Positions 43,315 through 51,675 of a DNA stretch of 64,000 bases are shown one piece after another. This DNA comes from Thermoanaerobacter sp049701115 (GTDB taxonomy: Bacteria > Bacillota > Thermoanaerobacteria > Thermoanaerobacterales > Thermoanaerobacteraceae): NCBI RefSeq assembly GCF_049701115.1, contig NZ_JBNATX010000006.1, positions 1 to 64,000 on the forward strand, written 5' to 3'. Every line of letters starts with the position of its first letter. Position 1 is the first letter of the stretch. A model generated the notes under the pieces. The model was not told the origin of the DNA. It did not search any database and saw nothing but the letters and a program-made list of their open reading frames with translations. The translations under genes were made by a program, and so were the position numbers.

Positions 43315-44532
43315 AAGGAGGAAGAGAGGATGGCAAAGCAGAAATTTGAGAGGACGAAGCCGCACGTAAACATAGGTACGATAGGGCACGTAGACCATGG
43401 TAAGACGACATTAACAGCGGCGATAACATTAATACTTTCGAAAGCAGGTTTAGCACAGGCGAAGGGGTATGACGAGATAGACAAGGCGCCAGAGGAGAAG
43501 GCAAGGGGGATAACAATAAACACGACGCACGTAGAGTATGAGACAGCGAAGAGGCACTATGCGCACGTAGACTGTCCGGGGCACGCAGACTACGTAAAGA
43601 ACATGATAACAGGTGCAGCACAGATGGACGGAGCGATACTGGTAGTATCAGCGGCAGATGGTCCGATGCCACAGACGAGGGAGCACATACTGTTAGCGAG
43701 GCAGGTAGGAGTGCCATATATAGTAGTATTTTTAAACAAGGCAGACATGGTAGATGATCCAGAACTTATCGAGTTAGTAGAGATGGAGGTAAGGGATTTA
43801 CTGAACCAGTATGATTTTCCTGGGGATGACACGCCGATAGTAGTAGGGTCAGCGTTGAAGGCATTAGAGTGTGGATGCGGTAAGAGGGAGTGTCAGTGGT
43901 GCGGTAAGATATGGGAGTTAATGGACATAGTAGATGAATACATTCCGACACCACAGAGGGATGTAGACAAGCCGTTCTTGATGCCGGTAGAGGATGTATT
44001 TACGATAACTGGTAGAGGGACAGTTGCAACAGGTAGAGTAGAGAGAGGGAAAGTGAAAGTAGGGGACGAAGTAGAGATAATAGGATTGACGACAGAGTCA
44101 AGGAAGACGGTAGTAACAGGTGTAGAGATGTTCAGGAAGACATTAGACGAGGCGCAAGCAGGAGACAACATAGGAGTATTGTTAAGAGGAGTACAGAGGG
44201 ACGAGGTAGAGAGAGGGCAGGTATTAGCGAAGCCAGGGACGATAAAGCCGCACACGAAATTTGAGGCACAGGTATACGTACTGACGAAGGAAGAGGGAGG
44301 AAGGCACACGCCATTTTTCAACGGATACAGGCCGCAGTTTTACTTCAGGACAACAGACGTGACAGGGACGATACAGCTGCCAGAGGGAGTAGAGATGGTA
44401 ATGCCAGGTGACCACGTGACATTGAAGGTAGAGTTAATAACACCGATAGCGTTGGAAGAAGGACTTAAGTTTGCTATAAGAGAAGGCGGAAGGACAGTTG
44501 GCGCTGGTGTAGTGTCTGCTATAATTGAGTAA
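43315..44532 (+). repeat. 1218-bp exact repeat, copy 2 (tuf gene)
   Basis: Identical to 27835-29052, covering the ribosome site to the stop codon. Upstream of it is AT-rich DNA unlike that before copy 1, and downstream is a hairpin not present after copy 1. Confidence 0.95.
43330..44532 (+). CDS. tuf: Elongation factor Tu (copy 2)
   Basis: 400 aa, identical in DNA and protein to copy 1. It holds the ordinary str-operon position after fusA, with ribosome site AAAAAGGAGGAAGAGAGG. Here too the A/G-ending codon style contrasts with fusA just upstream and rpsJ downstream. Two genes give both gene dosage and separate control. Confidence 0.98.
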   Translation: MAKQKFERTKPHVNIGTIGHVDHGKTTLTAAITLILSKAGLAQAKGYDEIDKAPEEKARGITINTTHVEYETAKRHYAHVDCPGHADYVKNMITGAAQMDGAILVVSAADGPMPQTREHILLARQVGVPYIVVFLNKADMVDDPELIELVEMEVRDLLNQYDFPGDDTPIVVGSALKALECGCGKRECQWCGKIWELMDIVDEYIPTPQRDVDKPFLMPVEDVFTITGRGTVATGRVERGKVKVGDEVEIIGLTTESRKTVVTGVEMFRKTLDEAQAGDNIGVLLRGVQRDEVERGQVLAKPGTIKPHTKFEAQVYVLTKEEGGRHTPFFNGYRPQFYFRTTDVTGTIQLPEGVEMVMPGDHVTLKVELITPIALEEGLKFAIREGGRTVGAGVVSAIIE

Positions 44533-44534
44533 CC

Positions 44535-44577
44535 ATGTTTTTGTGCTAATAGCGCTTCGCTATTAGCACAAAAACAT
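44535..44577. repeat. Perfect 20-bp hairpin after tuf copy 2
   Basis: ATGTTTTTGTGCTAATAGCG pairs exactly with CGCTATTAGCACAAAAACAT around loop CTT. There is no T tract after it (TAACATG follows), so it is not a standard terminator. Its inner part TTTTGTGCTAATAGC resembles the palindrome near 3785 (TTTTGTGTTAATGC), and TGTCAA follows both. Confidence 0.8.
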
Positions 44578-44651
44578 TAACATGTCAAGTCTTGCAATGG
44601 CGCAGGAATTGGGATAAAATAATAAAGCTGATTTATGAGGTAGATTTTTTT

Positions 44652-44681
44652 TTGACAATAAAACACCTGGATATGTGTATA
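44652..44681 (+). promoter_or_regulatory. Likely promoter of the S10 operon
   Basis: TTGACA at 44652-44657; a -10 such as TGTATA at 44676 (18 nt) or TATATA at 44678 is possible. It lies about 45 nt before rpsJ. Confidence 0.6.
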
Positions 44682-44724
44682 TATGTAAAGGTCAGTAGGA
44701 TTTGATGAGTGAGGAGGGAAAATC

Positions 44725-45033
44725 ATGCCCAAGCAAAAAATTCGCATACGCTTAAAGGCGTTTGACCATGCGATTTTAGATCAATCAGCTCAGAAAATAG
44801 TTGAAACGGCAAAAAGGACGGGAGCAGAAGTTTCTGGTCCTATTCCATTGCCTACAAAAAGAGAAGTAATAACCATTTTAAGAGCACCTCATAAGTACAA
44901 AGATTCAAGAGAACAGTTTGAAATAAAGACTCATAAAAGGCTTATAGATATTTTAAATCCGACTCCCAAAACAGTAGATGCTCTTATGAAGCTAGATTTA
45001 CCATCAGGTGTAGATATTGAAATAAAATTATAA
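44725..45033 (+). CDS. rpsJ: 30S ribosomal protein S10
   Basis: 102 aa, first gene of the S10 operon; also NusE in antitermination. IRIRLKAFDHAILDQSAQKI and the loop HKDSREQFEIKTHKRLIDI-type segment are present. ATG behind GAGGAGGG. The long leader with an L4-binding hairpin seen in E. coli is absent. Confidence 0.97.
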   Translation: MPKQKIRIRLKAFDHAILDQSAQKIVETAKRTGAEVSGPIPLPTKREVITILRAPHKYKDSREQFEIKTHKRLIDILNPTPKTVDALMKLDLPSGVDIEIKL

Positions 45034-45083
45034 AAACGAAATTATGACGCAGTTGCGTCCGCTGATTTCAGGAGGTGTGAGAA

Positions 45084-45716
45084 ATGAAAAAAGGTATCTT
45101 AGGTAGAAAACATGGGATGACGCAGATTTTTGATGAAAAAGGAGAGGTCATTCCTGTTACAGTAATTGAAGCTGGACCTTGTGTAGTGGTTCAGAAAAAA
45201 ACAGAAGACAAAGATGGCTACAATGCTATTCAAGTGGGATTTGGAGATATCAGTGAGAAAAGAGTTAATAAACCTCTTTTAGGTCATTTTAAGAAAGCAG
45301 GAGTTGCTCCTAAAAAGTATTTAAGAGAGTTTAGATTAGATGATATAAGCGGTTATGAGGTTGGGACAGAGATAAAGGTAGATATATTTAAACCAGGAGA
45401 TAGAGTAGATGTTACAGGCATTTCAAAGGGTAAAGGATTTGCAGGCGTGATAAAAAGATATGGTGCCAGAAGAGGTCCTATGTCTCACGGTTCTAAATAC
45501 CACAGGAGAGTAGGTTCGATGGGTGCTACTACAGATCCTGGTAGGACTTTAAAGGGCAAAAAAATGCCTGGACGCATGGGAGGAGAAAGAGTTACAATAA
45601 AAAATTTAGAAGTTGTTAAAGTAGATCCCGAACTTAATCTTTTAGTCATAAAAGGTTCAGTGCCAGGGCCAAAGGGTTCCTTGCTCATTATAAGGGATTC
45701 AGTAAAGAGCAAGTGA
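45084..45716 (+). CDS. rplC: 50S ribosomal protein L3
   Basis: 210 aa, an early assembly protein near the peptidyl-transferase centre. MKKGILGRKHGMTQIFDE and RRGPMSHGSKYHRRVGSMGA are diagnostic. ATG behind TCAGGAGGTG. Confidence 0.97.
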   Translation: MKKGILGRKHGMTQIFDEKGEVIPVTVIEAGPCVVVQKKTEDKDGYNAIQVGFGDISEKRVNKPLLGHFKKAGVAPKKYLREFRLDDISGYEVGTEIKVDIFKPGDRVDVTGISKGKGFAGVIKRYGARRGPMSHGSKYHRRVGSMGATTDPGRTLKGKKMPGRMGGERVTIKNLEVVKVDPELNLLVIKGSVPGPKGSLLIIRDSVKSK

Positions 45717-45733
45717 GGAAAGGAGGAAGAAGA

Positions 45734-46354
45734 ATGCCGAAAGTACCAGTGTACAACGTCAATGGGGAACAAGTAGGGGAGATAGAGCTAAAGGACTCAG
45801 TCTTTGGCGTTCCAGTAAATATGGCTGTCATGCATCAAGCAGTTGTCAATTATCTGGCGAATCAGAGACAAGGTACCCACTCCACTAAGACAAGAGGAGA
45901 AGTAAGAGGCGGTGGCAGAAAACCTTGGAGGCAAAAGGGAACAGGTAGAGCTCGACAGGGAAGTATAAGAGCGCCTCAGTGGATAAAGGGTGGAGTGGTT
46001 TTTGGGCCTAAGCCAAGAGATTATGGCTATAAATTGCCGAAAAAAGTTAAAAGATTGGCTCTGAAATCAGCCCTTTCTTCTAAGGTAAAGGACAATGAGA
46101 TTATTGTTTTGGATGAACTTAAGTTAGAGCAGCCAAAGACAAAGAAAGTAGCAGAACTCTTGAAGAATTTTAATGCGAAGAGTGCTCTTATTGTTGTTCC
46201 TCAGGGTGAAAAGAATGTAGAGTTATCTACAAGGAATCTTCCAAATGCAAAGGCTATGTATGCTAATCTTCTTAACACTTACGATATTTTAAAATACGAA
46301 AAGTTCATCATAACAAAAGACGCTGTAGCTATAGTGGAGGAGGTGTTTGCTTAA
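45734..46354 (+). CDS. rplD: 50S ribosomal protein L4
   Basis: 206 aa from MPKVPVYN behind AAAGGAGGAAG. The exit-tunnel loop is visible (THSTKTRGEVRGGGRKPWRQ, GTGRARQGSIRAPQW). In E. coli L4 represses the operon; no matching leader is seen here. Confidence 0.96.
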   Translation: MPKVPVYNVNGEQVGEIELKDSVFGVPVNMAVMHQAVVNYLANQRQGTHSTKTRGEVRGGGRKPWRQKGTGRARQGSIRAPQWIKGGVVFGPKPRDYGYKLPKKVKRLALKSALSSKVKDNEIIVLDELKLEQPKTKKVAELLKNFNAKSALIVVPQGEKNVELSTRNLPNAKAMYANLLNTYDILKYEKFIITKDAVAIVEEVFA

Positions 46355-46355
46355 G

Positions 46356-46646
46356 ATGGAAGCCCGTGATATAATAATTCGACCTGTGATAACAGAAAAA
46401 AGTATGGGTTTGATGGGGGATAGAAAATATACCTTTATTGTAGACAAGAGAGCTAACAAAATCGAAATCAAAAAGGCGGTTGAAGAAATATTTGGTGTTA
46501 AGGTTGAAAAAGTGTACACAATGAATTATAAGGGTAAGCCCAAAAGAATGGGTAAATACGAAGGTAGGACCGAATCCTACAAAAAAGCTATAGTAAAACT
46601 TACGCCAGACAGTAAAGGAATAGAGTTCTTCGAAGGATTACAGTAA
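46356..46646 (+). CDS. rplW: 50S ribosomal protein L23
   Basis: 96 aa at the tunnel exit, docking site for trigger factor and SRP. RDIIIRPVITEKSMGLM and KVYTMNYKGKPKRMGKYEGR are present. The ATG follows GGAGGAGGTG, which lies inside the end of rplD; the gene starts 1 nt after the rplD stop. Confidence 0.95.
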   Translation: MEARDIIIRPVITEKSMGLMGDRKYTFIVDKRANKIEIKKAVEEIFGVKVEKVYTMNYKGKPKRMGKYEGRTESYKKAIVKLTPDSKGIEFFEGLQ

Positions 46647-46669
46647 TTTACCTTGAAGGAGGGAAGAAA

Positions 46670-47497
46670 ATGGGAATTAAGGCGTATAAACCCACATCTC
46701 CAGGCCGCCGTCAAATGACGGTTTTGACGTTTGAAGAGGTTACAAAAAAAGAACCAGAGAAATCCTTGTTGGCGCCTTTGAAGAAAAAAGCGGGTAGAAA
46801 TGTGTATGGAAGAATTACCGTAAGGCATAGAGGAGGCGGCCATAAAAGGAGATACAGAATAATAGATTTCAAAAGGGATAAAGATGGTATTCCGGGCAAA
46901 GTAGCTGCTATTGAATACGATCCAAATAGAACTGCTTTTATTGCTCTTATTCACTATGCAGATGGTGAGAAAAGATATATAATAGCGCCTCATGGATTAA
47001 AAGTTGGAGATGTGATCGAATCAGGAGAAAATGTAGATATAAAGGTGGGCAACGCATTGCCCTTAAGAAACATTCCTGTCGGTACAATAGTCCATAATAT
47101 AGAGCTTATACCCGGGAAAGGTGGACAGTTGGTAAGAGCGGCAGGGGCTGCTGCGCAGCTTATGGCAAAAGAGGGCGACTATGTTCATATAAGGATGCCT
47201 TCCGGTGAAATAAGGCTTATAAACGCGAACTGCCGTGCTACAATCGGACAGGTTTCAAATATAGACCATGAGAACATCAAGATAGGTAAAGCAGGAAGGT
47301 CTAGATGGCTGGGGAGAAGGCCGGCAGTAAGAGGTTCAGCGATGAATCCAGTGGATCATCCTCATGGTGGTGGTGAAGGAAAGGCTCCTATCGGGCATCC
47401 AGGTCCATTAACACCCTGGGGTAAACCGGCATTGGGTTACAAGACAAGGAAGAAAGGGAAAGCTTCCGATAAATTCATAATAAAAAGGCGCAAATAG
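46670..47497 (+). CDS. rplB: 50S ribosomal protein L2
   Basis: 275 aa core protein of the peptidyl-transferase region. The conserved MNPVDHPHGGGEGKAPIG with its His is near 223. N-terminal KAYKPTSPGRRQMTVLTF. ATG behind AAGGAGGG. Confidence 0.98.
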   Translation: MGIKAYKPTSPGRRQMTVLTFEEVTKKEPEKSLLAPLKKKAGRNVYGRITVRHRGGGHKRRYRIIDFKRDKDGIPGKVAAIEYDPNRTAFIALIHYADGEKRYIIAPHGLKVGDVIESGENVDIKVGNALPLRNIPVGTIVHNIELIPGKGGQLVRAAGAAAQLMAKEGDYVHIRMPSGEIRLINANCRATIGQVSNIDHENIKIGKAGRSRWLGRRPAVRGSAMNPVDHPHGGGEGKAPIGHPGPLTPWGKPALGYKTRKKGKASDKFIIKRRK

Positions 47498-47516
47498 CTG
47501 AAAGGAGGTTAGTGCC

Positions 47517-47798
47517 TTGAGCAGATCGGTAAAAAAAGGTCCTTTCGTAGATCCTAAACTTTTAAAAAAGATAATTGAGATGAACAAGAAGAACGAAAAA
47601 AAGGTGATTAAAACGTGGTCCAGAGATTCAACAATTATACCTGAAATGGTGGGCCATACTATAGCAGTGCACGATGGTAGGAAGCATGTTCCTGTTTATA
47701 TAACGGAAGCCATGGTAGGACATAAATTAGGTGAATTTGCACCAACGCGTACCTTCCGTGGTCATGCGGGTTCTGAAAAGACTACGAAGGTAAAATAG
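47517..47798 (+). CDS. rpsS: 30S ribosomal protein S19
   Basis: 93 aa. TTG start after AAAGGAGG gives MSRSVKKGPFVDPKLLKKI. The end EFAPTRTFRGHAG is typical of this 30S head protein. Confidence 0.96.
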   Translation: MSRSVKKGPFVDPKLLKKIIEMNKKNEKKVIKTWSRDSTIIPEMVGHTIAVHDGRKHVPVYITEAMVGHKLGEFAPTRTFRGHAGSEKTTKVK

Positions 47799-47817
47799 GG
47801 CGAAAGGAGGAGATACC

Positions 47818-48156
47818 GTGGAAGCAAGAGCGATAGCCAGATATGTGCGGATTTCGCCTCGCAAAGCAAGGTTGGTTTTAAACCTTATTCGTGGGAAACA
47901 TGTAGATGAGGCGCTAGCTATTTTGAAATTTACGCCTAAAAAGGCTTCTAAAATAGTGGAGAAAGTTCTCAAATCAGCGATTGCTAATGCAGAGAATAAT
48001 CATAACATGAATCGAGATAGTTTGTACGTTGCTAAGGCTGTGGCAGATGAAGGACCAGTTATGAAGAGAGTCTTACCGAGGGCTATGGGAAGAGCGGATA
48101 TAATGAGGAGAAGAACCAGTCATATTACCATAGTCGTTAAGGAAAAGGAAGAGTAA
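47818..48156 (+). CDS. rplV: 50S ribosomal protein L22
   Basis: 112 aa; GTG start behind GAAAGGAGG. ARYVRISPRKARLVLNLIRG and the tunnel hairpin GPVMKRVLPRAMGRADIM are clear. Confidence 0.96.
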   Translation: MEARAIARYVRISPRKARLVLNLIRGKHVDEALAILKFTPKKASKIVEKVLKSAIANAENNHNMNRDSLYVAKAVADEGPVMKRVLPRAMGRADIMRRRTSHITIVVKEKEE

Positions 48157-48168
48157 GGAGGGATATGC

Positions 48169-48834
48169 GTGGGACAAAAGGTACACCCTTATGGACTTAG
48201 AGTCGGAGTTACAAAAGATTGGCTTGCTAAATGGTACGCCAAAGACAAAGATTTTCCAAATATTTTGGTAGAAGATATAAAAATAAGGAATTATATAAAA
48301 GAAAAACTGTATGCAGCGGGTATTCCGCAGATAATTATTGAAAGGGCTTCTAACAGGATAAAAATAGACATACATGCAGCAAAGCCTGGAATGGTGATAG
48401 GAAAAGGCGGTACAGGGGTAGATAGGCTAAGAGAAGAACTGGAGAAAATGACAGGTAAGACCGTGATTTTAAACATAATAGAAGTTAAAACCCCTGAACT
48501 TAGTGCGCAACTTGTAGCAGAAAATATTGCTGCTCAGATTGAAAAGAGAATTTCTTACAGGAGGGCTATGAAACAAGCTATAGCAAGAGCTATGAAGCTT
48601 GGAGCAAAAGGCATTAAGATTGCATGTTCTGGAAGGCTTGCTGGCGCAGAAATTGCGAGAACAGAGAGGTATCATGAAGGAGTAGTGCCACTTCAAACTT
48701 TAAGGGCAGACATAGATTATGGTTTTGCAGAGGCGAATACTACTTACGGTAAAATAGGTGTTAAAGTATGGATAAATAAAGGAGAGATACTGCCACAGCC
48801 TAAAAAGCAGGTAACAGCGGAAGGAGGTAAGTAA
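48169..48834 (+). CDS. rpsC: 30S ribosomal protein S3
   Basis: 221 aa with KH domain (GMVIGKGGTGVDRLREEL) at the mRNA entry site. GTG start behind AAGGAGGG; N-terminus GQKVHPYGLRVG. Confidence 0.96.
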   Translation: MGQKVHPYGLRVGVTKDWLAKWYAKDKDFPNILVEDIKIRNYIKEKLYAAGIPQIIIERASNRIKIDIHAAKPGMVIGKGGTGVDRLREELEKMTGKTVILNIIEVKTPELSAQLVAENIAAQIEKRISYRRAMKQAIARAMKLGAKGIKIACSGRLAGAEIARTERYHEGVVPLQTLRADIDYGFAEANTTYGKIGVKVWINKGEILPQPKKQVTAEGGK

Positions 48835-48838
48835 AACA

Positions 48839-49273
48839 ATGTTAATGCCCAAAAGAGTAAAATACAGAAAGCAGCAACGCGGCAGAATAAAAGGTAATGC
48901 TACTCGCGGAAATACTCTGACCTATGGAGAATATGGGCTTCAAGCTTTAGAACCTGGATGGATTACCGCCACTCAGATAGAGGCTGCGAGAGTTGCAATG
49001 ACCAGGTATATTAAAAGAGGAGGAAAGGTTTGGATTAAAATTTTCCCGGATAAGCCTGTGACAAAGAAGCCAGCAGAGACACGTATGGGTTCTGGTAAGG
49101 GTTCTCCGGAATTTTGGGTAGCTGTTGTAAAACCGGGGAGAGTCCTTTTTGAGATAGGTGGAGTTTCTGAAGATGTTGCAAAGGAAGCCTTGCGATTAGC
49201 CATGCATAAACTCCCCATCAAGACAAAGTTTTTAAAACGCGAAGAATCGGGTGGTGAAAGCAATGAAAGCTAA
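48839..49273 (+). CDS. rplP: 50S ribosomal protein L16
   Basis: 144 aa near the A-site tRNA elbow. MLMPKRVKYRKQQRGRIKG; TRMGSGKGSPEFWVAVVKPG is the conserved core. The first of two close ATGs (MLM) has the better distance to GGAGG. It overlaps rpmC by 11 nt. Confidence 0.95.
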   Translation: MLMPKRVKYRKQQRGRIKGNATRGNTLTYGEYGLQALEPGWITATQIEAARVAMTRYIKRGGKVWIKIFPDKPVTKKPAETRMGSGKGSPEFWVAVVKPGRVLFEIGGVSEDVAKEALRLAMHKLPIKTKFLKREESGGESNES

Positions 49274-49463
49274 GGAAATAAGGGAACTTTCAAATGAAGA
49301 ATTGCAACAGAAGTTGTCAGAGCTCAAGGCGGAACTTTTTAACTTGAGATTCCAACTTGCGACGGGTCAGCTTGACAATCCTATGAGGATAAGAGATGTT
49401 AGAAAGACGATCGCAAGGATTAAAACAATATTAAGAGAAAGGGAACTTGGGATTAAGAGATAG
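49263..49463 (+). CDS. rpmC: 50S ribosomal protein L29
   Basis: 66 aa two-helix protein at the tunnel exit: MKAKEIRELSNEELQQKL...LFNLRFQLATGQLDNPMRI. ATG behind GGTGGTGA, inside the end of rplP. Confidence 0.95.
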   Translation: MKAKEIRELSNEELQQKLSELKAELFNLRFQLATGQLDNPMRIRDVRKTIARIKTILRERELGIKR

Positions 49464-49478
49464 AAGGGAGGGTTTCAC

Positions 49479-49733
49479 TTGGAAAGGGGACAGAGAAAAG
49501 TAAGAATTGGTACAGTAGTCAGCAATAAAATGCAGAAAACCATAGTAGTGGCGGTGGAAGATAAATTTAGACATCCTCTTTATGGTAAAATCGTTAAAAG
49601 GACTAAAAAATACAAAGTTCACGATGAAAATAACATCTGCAATGTAGGGGATGTTGTAAAGATAATGGAAACGAGGCCTCTTAGTAAGGAAAAAAGGTGG
49701 AGATTAGTTGAAATCATAAAGAAAGCGGATTAA
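49479..49733 (+). CDS. rpsQ: 30S ribosomal protein S17
   Basis: 84 aa. TTG start behind AAGGGAGGG. KVRIGTVVSNKMQKTIVVAV and HDENNICNVGDVVKIMETRP are the OB-fold signatures. Confidence 0.95.
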   Translation: MERGQRKVRIGTVVSNKMQKTIVVAVEDKFRHPLYGKIVKRTKKYKVHDENNICNVGDVVKIMETRPLSKEKRWRLVEIIKKAD

Positions 49734-49754
49734 ATTTGAAGGGAGGTAATTACG

Positions 49755-50123
49755 ATGATTCGCCCTCAAACACGGTTAAAAGTTGCTGATAATACCGGCG
49801 CAAAAGAGATAATGTGCATTCGCTTATTAGGCGGTTCAAATAGAAAGTATTCTAATGTTGGAGATATAATAGTCGCTTCTGTAAAGAGTGCAACACCCGG
49901 TGGGGTTGTAAAAAAAGGAGAAGTTGTAAAAGCGGTGATTGTGCGTACTAAAAAAGGGATTGCCAGAAAAGATGGCACCTATATAAGGTTTGACGACAAT
50001 GCTGCTGTTATAATAAGAGATGATAAGCAGCCAAGAGGGACTCGTATTTTTGGACCAGTGGCAAGGGAATTGAGAGACAAAGATTTCATGAAGATCATTT
50101 CTTTGGCTCCTGAAGTGCTGTGA
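49755..50123 (+). CDS. rplN: 50S ribosomal protein L14
   Basis: 122 aa, at the subunit interface and the RsfS binding site. MIRPQTRLKVADNTGAKEIM and RGTRIFGPVARELRDKDFM are typical. ATG behind GGGAGG. Confidence 0.97.
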   Translation: MIRPQTRLKVADNTGAKEIMCIRLLGGSNRKYSNVGDIIVASVKSATPGGVVKKGEVVKAVIVRTKKGIARKDGTYIRFDDNAAVIIRDDKQPRGTRIFGPVARELRDKDFMKIISLAPEVL

Positions 50124-50135
50124 GGAGGGTTGAAA

Positions 50136-50459
50136 ATGGCACAGAATAAGTTGCATGTCAAAAAAGGTGACATGGTTGTAGTGATATCCGGTAAAGATAA
50201 GGGCAAAAAAGGCAGAGTACTGCAGGCTTTTCCTAAAGAGGGGAAAGTCATTGTTGAAGGCGTAAATGTGGTAACCAAGCATAGAAAAGCGACAAGCCCG
50301 CAGAAGCCTGGTGGAATCATCCATCAGGAGGCTCCTATACACAGCTCAAAAGTCATGCTTTACTGCGAAAACTGCGGAAGAGGAGTAAGATATGGCGTAA
50401 AAATACTAGAAAATGGTGAAAAAATTCGTTACTGTAAGAGGTGCGGTGAGACCCTATAA
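50136..50459 (+). CDS. rplX: 50S ribosomal protein L24
   Basis: 107 aa, an assembly initiator with a KOW domain (KKGDMVVVISGKDKGKKGRV). It carries a C-terminal CENC...CKRC pair, a feature of only some bacterial L24 proteins. ATG behind GAGGAGGG. Confidence 0.95.
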   Translation: MAQNKLHVKKGDMVVVISGKDKGKKGRVLQAFPKEGKVIVEGVNVVTKHRKATSPQKPGGIIHQEAPIHSSKVMLYCENCGRGVRYGVKILENGEKIRYCKRCGETL

Positions 50460-50483
50460 TTTACTTGAGGAAGGAGGCGCGTT

Positions 50484-51023
50484 ATGTCTAGGTTGAGAGA
50501 GAAGTACGAAAAAGAGGTCGTTCCAGCGTTGATGGAAAAGTTCGGCTACAAAAATATAATGCAGGTACCAAAATTAGAAAAAGTAGTAATAAACATAGGT
50601 GTCGGCGAAGCCAAAGAAAATCCGAAAGCATTAGAAGCTGCTATGAACGACCTTATGATGATATCGGGCCAGAAACCAGTTGTTACTAGAGCTAAAAAGT
50701 CTATATCTAACTTCAAAATAAGAAAGGGCATGCCTATTGGTGTGAAAGTTACCTTAAGAAGAGAGAGAATGTACGAGTTTTTAGATAAACTTTTCAATAT
50801 AGCTTTACCTCGCGTCAGGGACTTTAAGGGAGTTTCACCTGATTCTTTTGATGGGAGAGGGAATTACGCATTAGGAGTTAGGGAACAGCTAATTTTCCCA
50901 GAAATTGATTATGACAAGATTGATAAAGTAAGAGGAATGGATATAATAATTGTCACTACTGCTAAAACTGACGAAGAAGCGAAGGCGCTTTTAGAGCTTT
51001 TGGGTATGCCATTTGCAAAATAA
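50484..51023 (+). CDS. rplE: 50S ribosomal protein L5
   Basis: 179 aa, binds 5S rRNA. KIVINIGVGEA-type KVVINIGVGEAKENPKALE, TRAKKSISNFKIRKGMPIG and GMDIIIVTTAKTDEEA are present. ATG behind GAAGGAGG. Confidence 0.97.
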   Translation: MSRLREKYEKEVVPALMEKFGYKNIMQVPKLEKVVINIGVGEAKENPKALEAAMNDLMMISGQKPVVTRAKKSISNFKIRKGMPIGVKVTLRRERMYEFLDKLFNIALPRVRDFKGVSPDSFDGRGNYALGVREQLIFPEIDYDKIDKVRGMDIIIVTTAKTDEEAKALLELLGMPFAK

Positions 51024-51040
51024 AAGGAGGGTAGCGATAA

Positions 51041-51226
51041 ATGGCGAGGAAGGCATTAGTTGTAAAACAGCAAAAACCTCAAAAATATAAAACCAGAGAA
51101 TACAATCGCTGCAAAATATGTGGCAGGTCTCGTGGATACCTAAGAAAATTTGGCATGTGCCGTCTCTGCTTCAGAAAATATGCCCATCAGGGACTTATCC
51201 CTGGTGTCAAAAAAGCTAGCTGGTAA
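51041..51226 (+). CDS. rpsN: 30S ribosomal protein S14, zinc-binding type
   Basis: 61 aa short form with CKICGRSRGYLRKFGMCRLC, a four-Cys zinc site. The zinc-free longer paralogue is not in this window. ATG behind AAAGGAGGG. Confidence 0.97.
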   Translation: MARKALVVKQQKPQKYKTREYNRCKICGRSRGYLRKFGMCRLCFRKYAHQGLIPGVKKASW

Positions 51227-51246
51227 TAGAGGGGAGGTAATAGAAA

Positions 51247-51645
51247 ATGGTTATGACAGATCCTATTGCTGATATGCTTACAAGGATAAGAAATGCGAAC
51301 ATGGCAAGACATGAAACAGTAGAAATTCCCTCATCGAAGATGAAGAAAGCAATTGCTATGATCCTTTTAAAAGAGGGATTTGTCAAGGCAGTGGAAGAAA
51401 TAGATGATGGGAAAGGTGGAATTTTGAAGATTACTCTAAAATATGGTCCTAACAAAGAAAGAGTTATATCAGGACTTAAGAGGATAAGCAAACCCGGTCT
51501 TAGGGTATACGCAAAGCACGATGAATTGCCTAGAGTTTTAGGTGGTCTGGGAATAGCTATAATATCAACTTCAAAGGGGATAATGACGGATAAAGAAGCG
51601 AGGAAAGAAGGGCTTGGAGGAGAAGTTATCTGCTACGTATGGTGA
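51247..51645 (+). CDS. rpsH: 30S ribosomal protein S8
   Basis: 132 aa. TDPIADMLTRIRNANMARHE and the C-terminal GIMTDKEARKEGLGGEVICY are typical. Two in-frame ATGs (MVM) are possible; the first follows GGGGAGG. In E. coli S8 represses the spc operon. Confidence 0.96.
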   Translation: MVMTDPIADMLTRIRNANMARHETVEIPSSKMKKAIAMILLKEGFVKAVEEIDDGKGGILKITLKYGPNKERVISGLKRISKPGLRVYAKHDELPRVLGGLGIAIISTSKGIMTDKEARKEGLGGEVICYVW

Positions 51646-51675
51646 TTTTAAACGAAGAGGTAGGAGGTGTGACAG

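Noticed and set aside
44686..44724. L4-type S10 leader
   Set aside because: The distance from promoter to rpsJ is too short for the known L4-binding structure, and no matching hairpin is visible.
49836..50342. 168-codon - strand frame across rplN-rplX
   Set aside because: Shadow of two ribosomal protein genes; no start signal and no recognisable composition.
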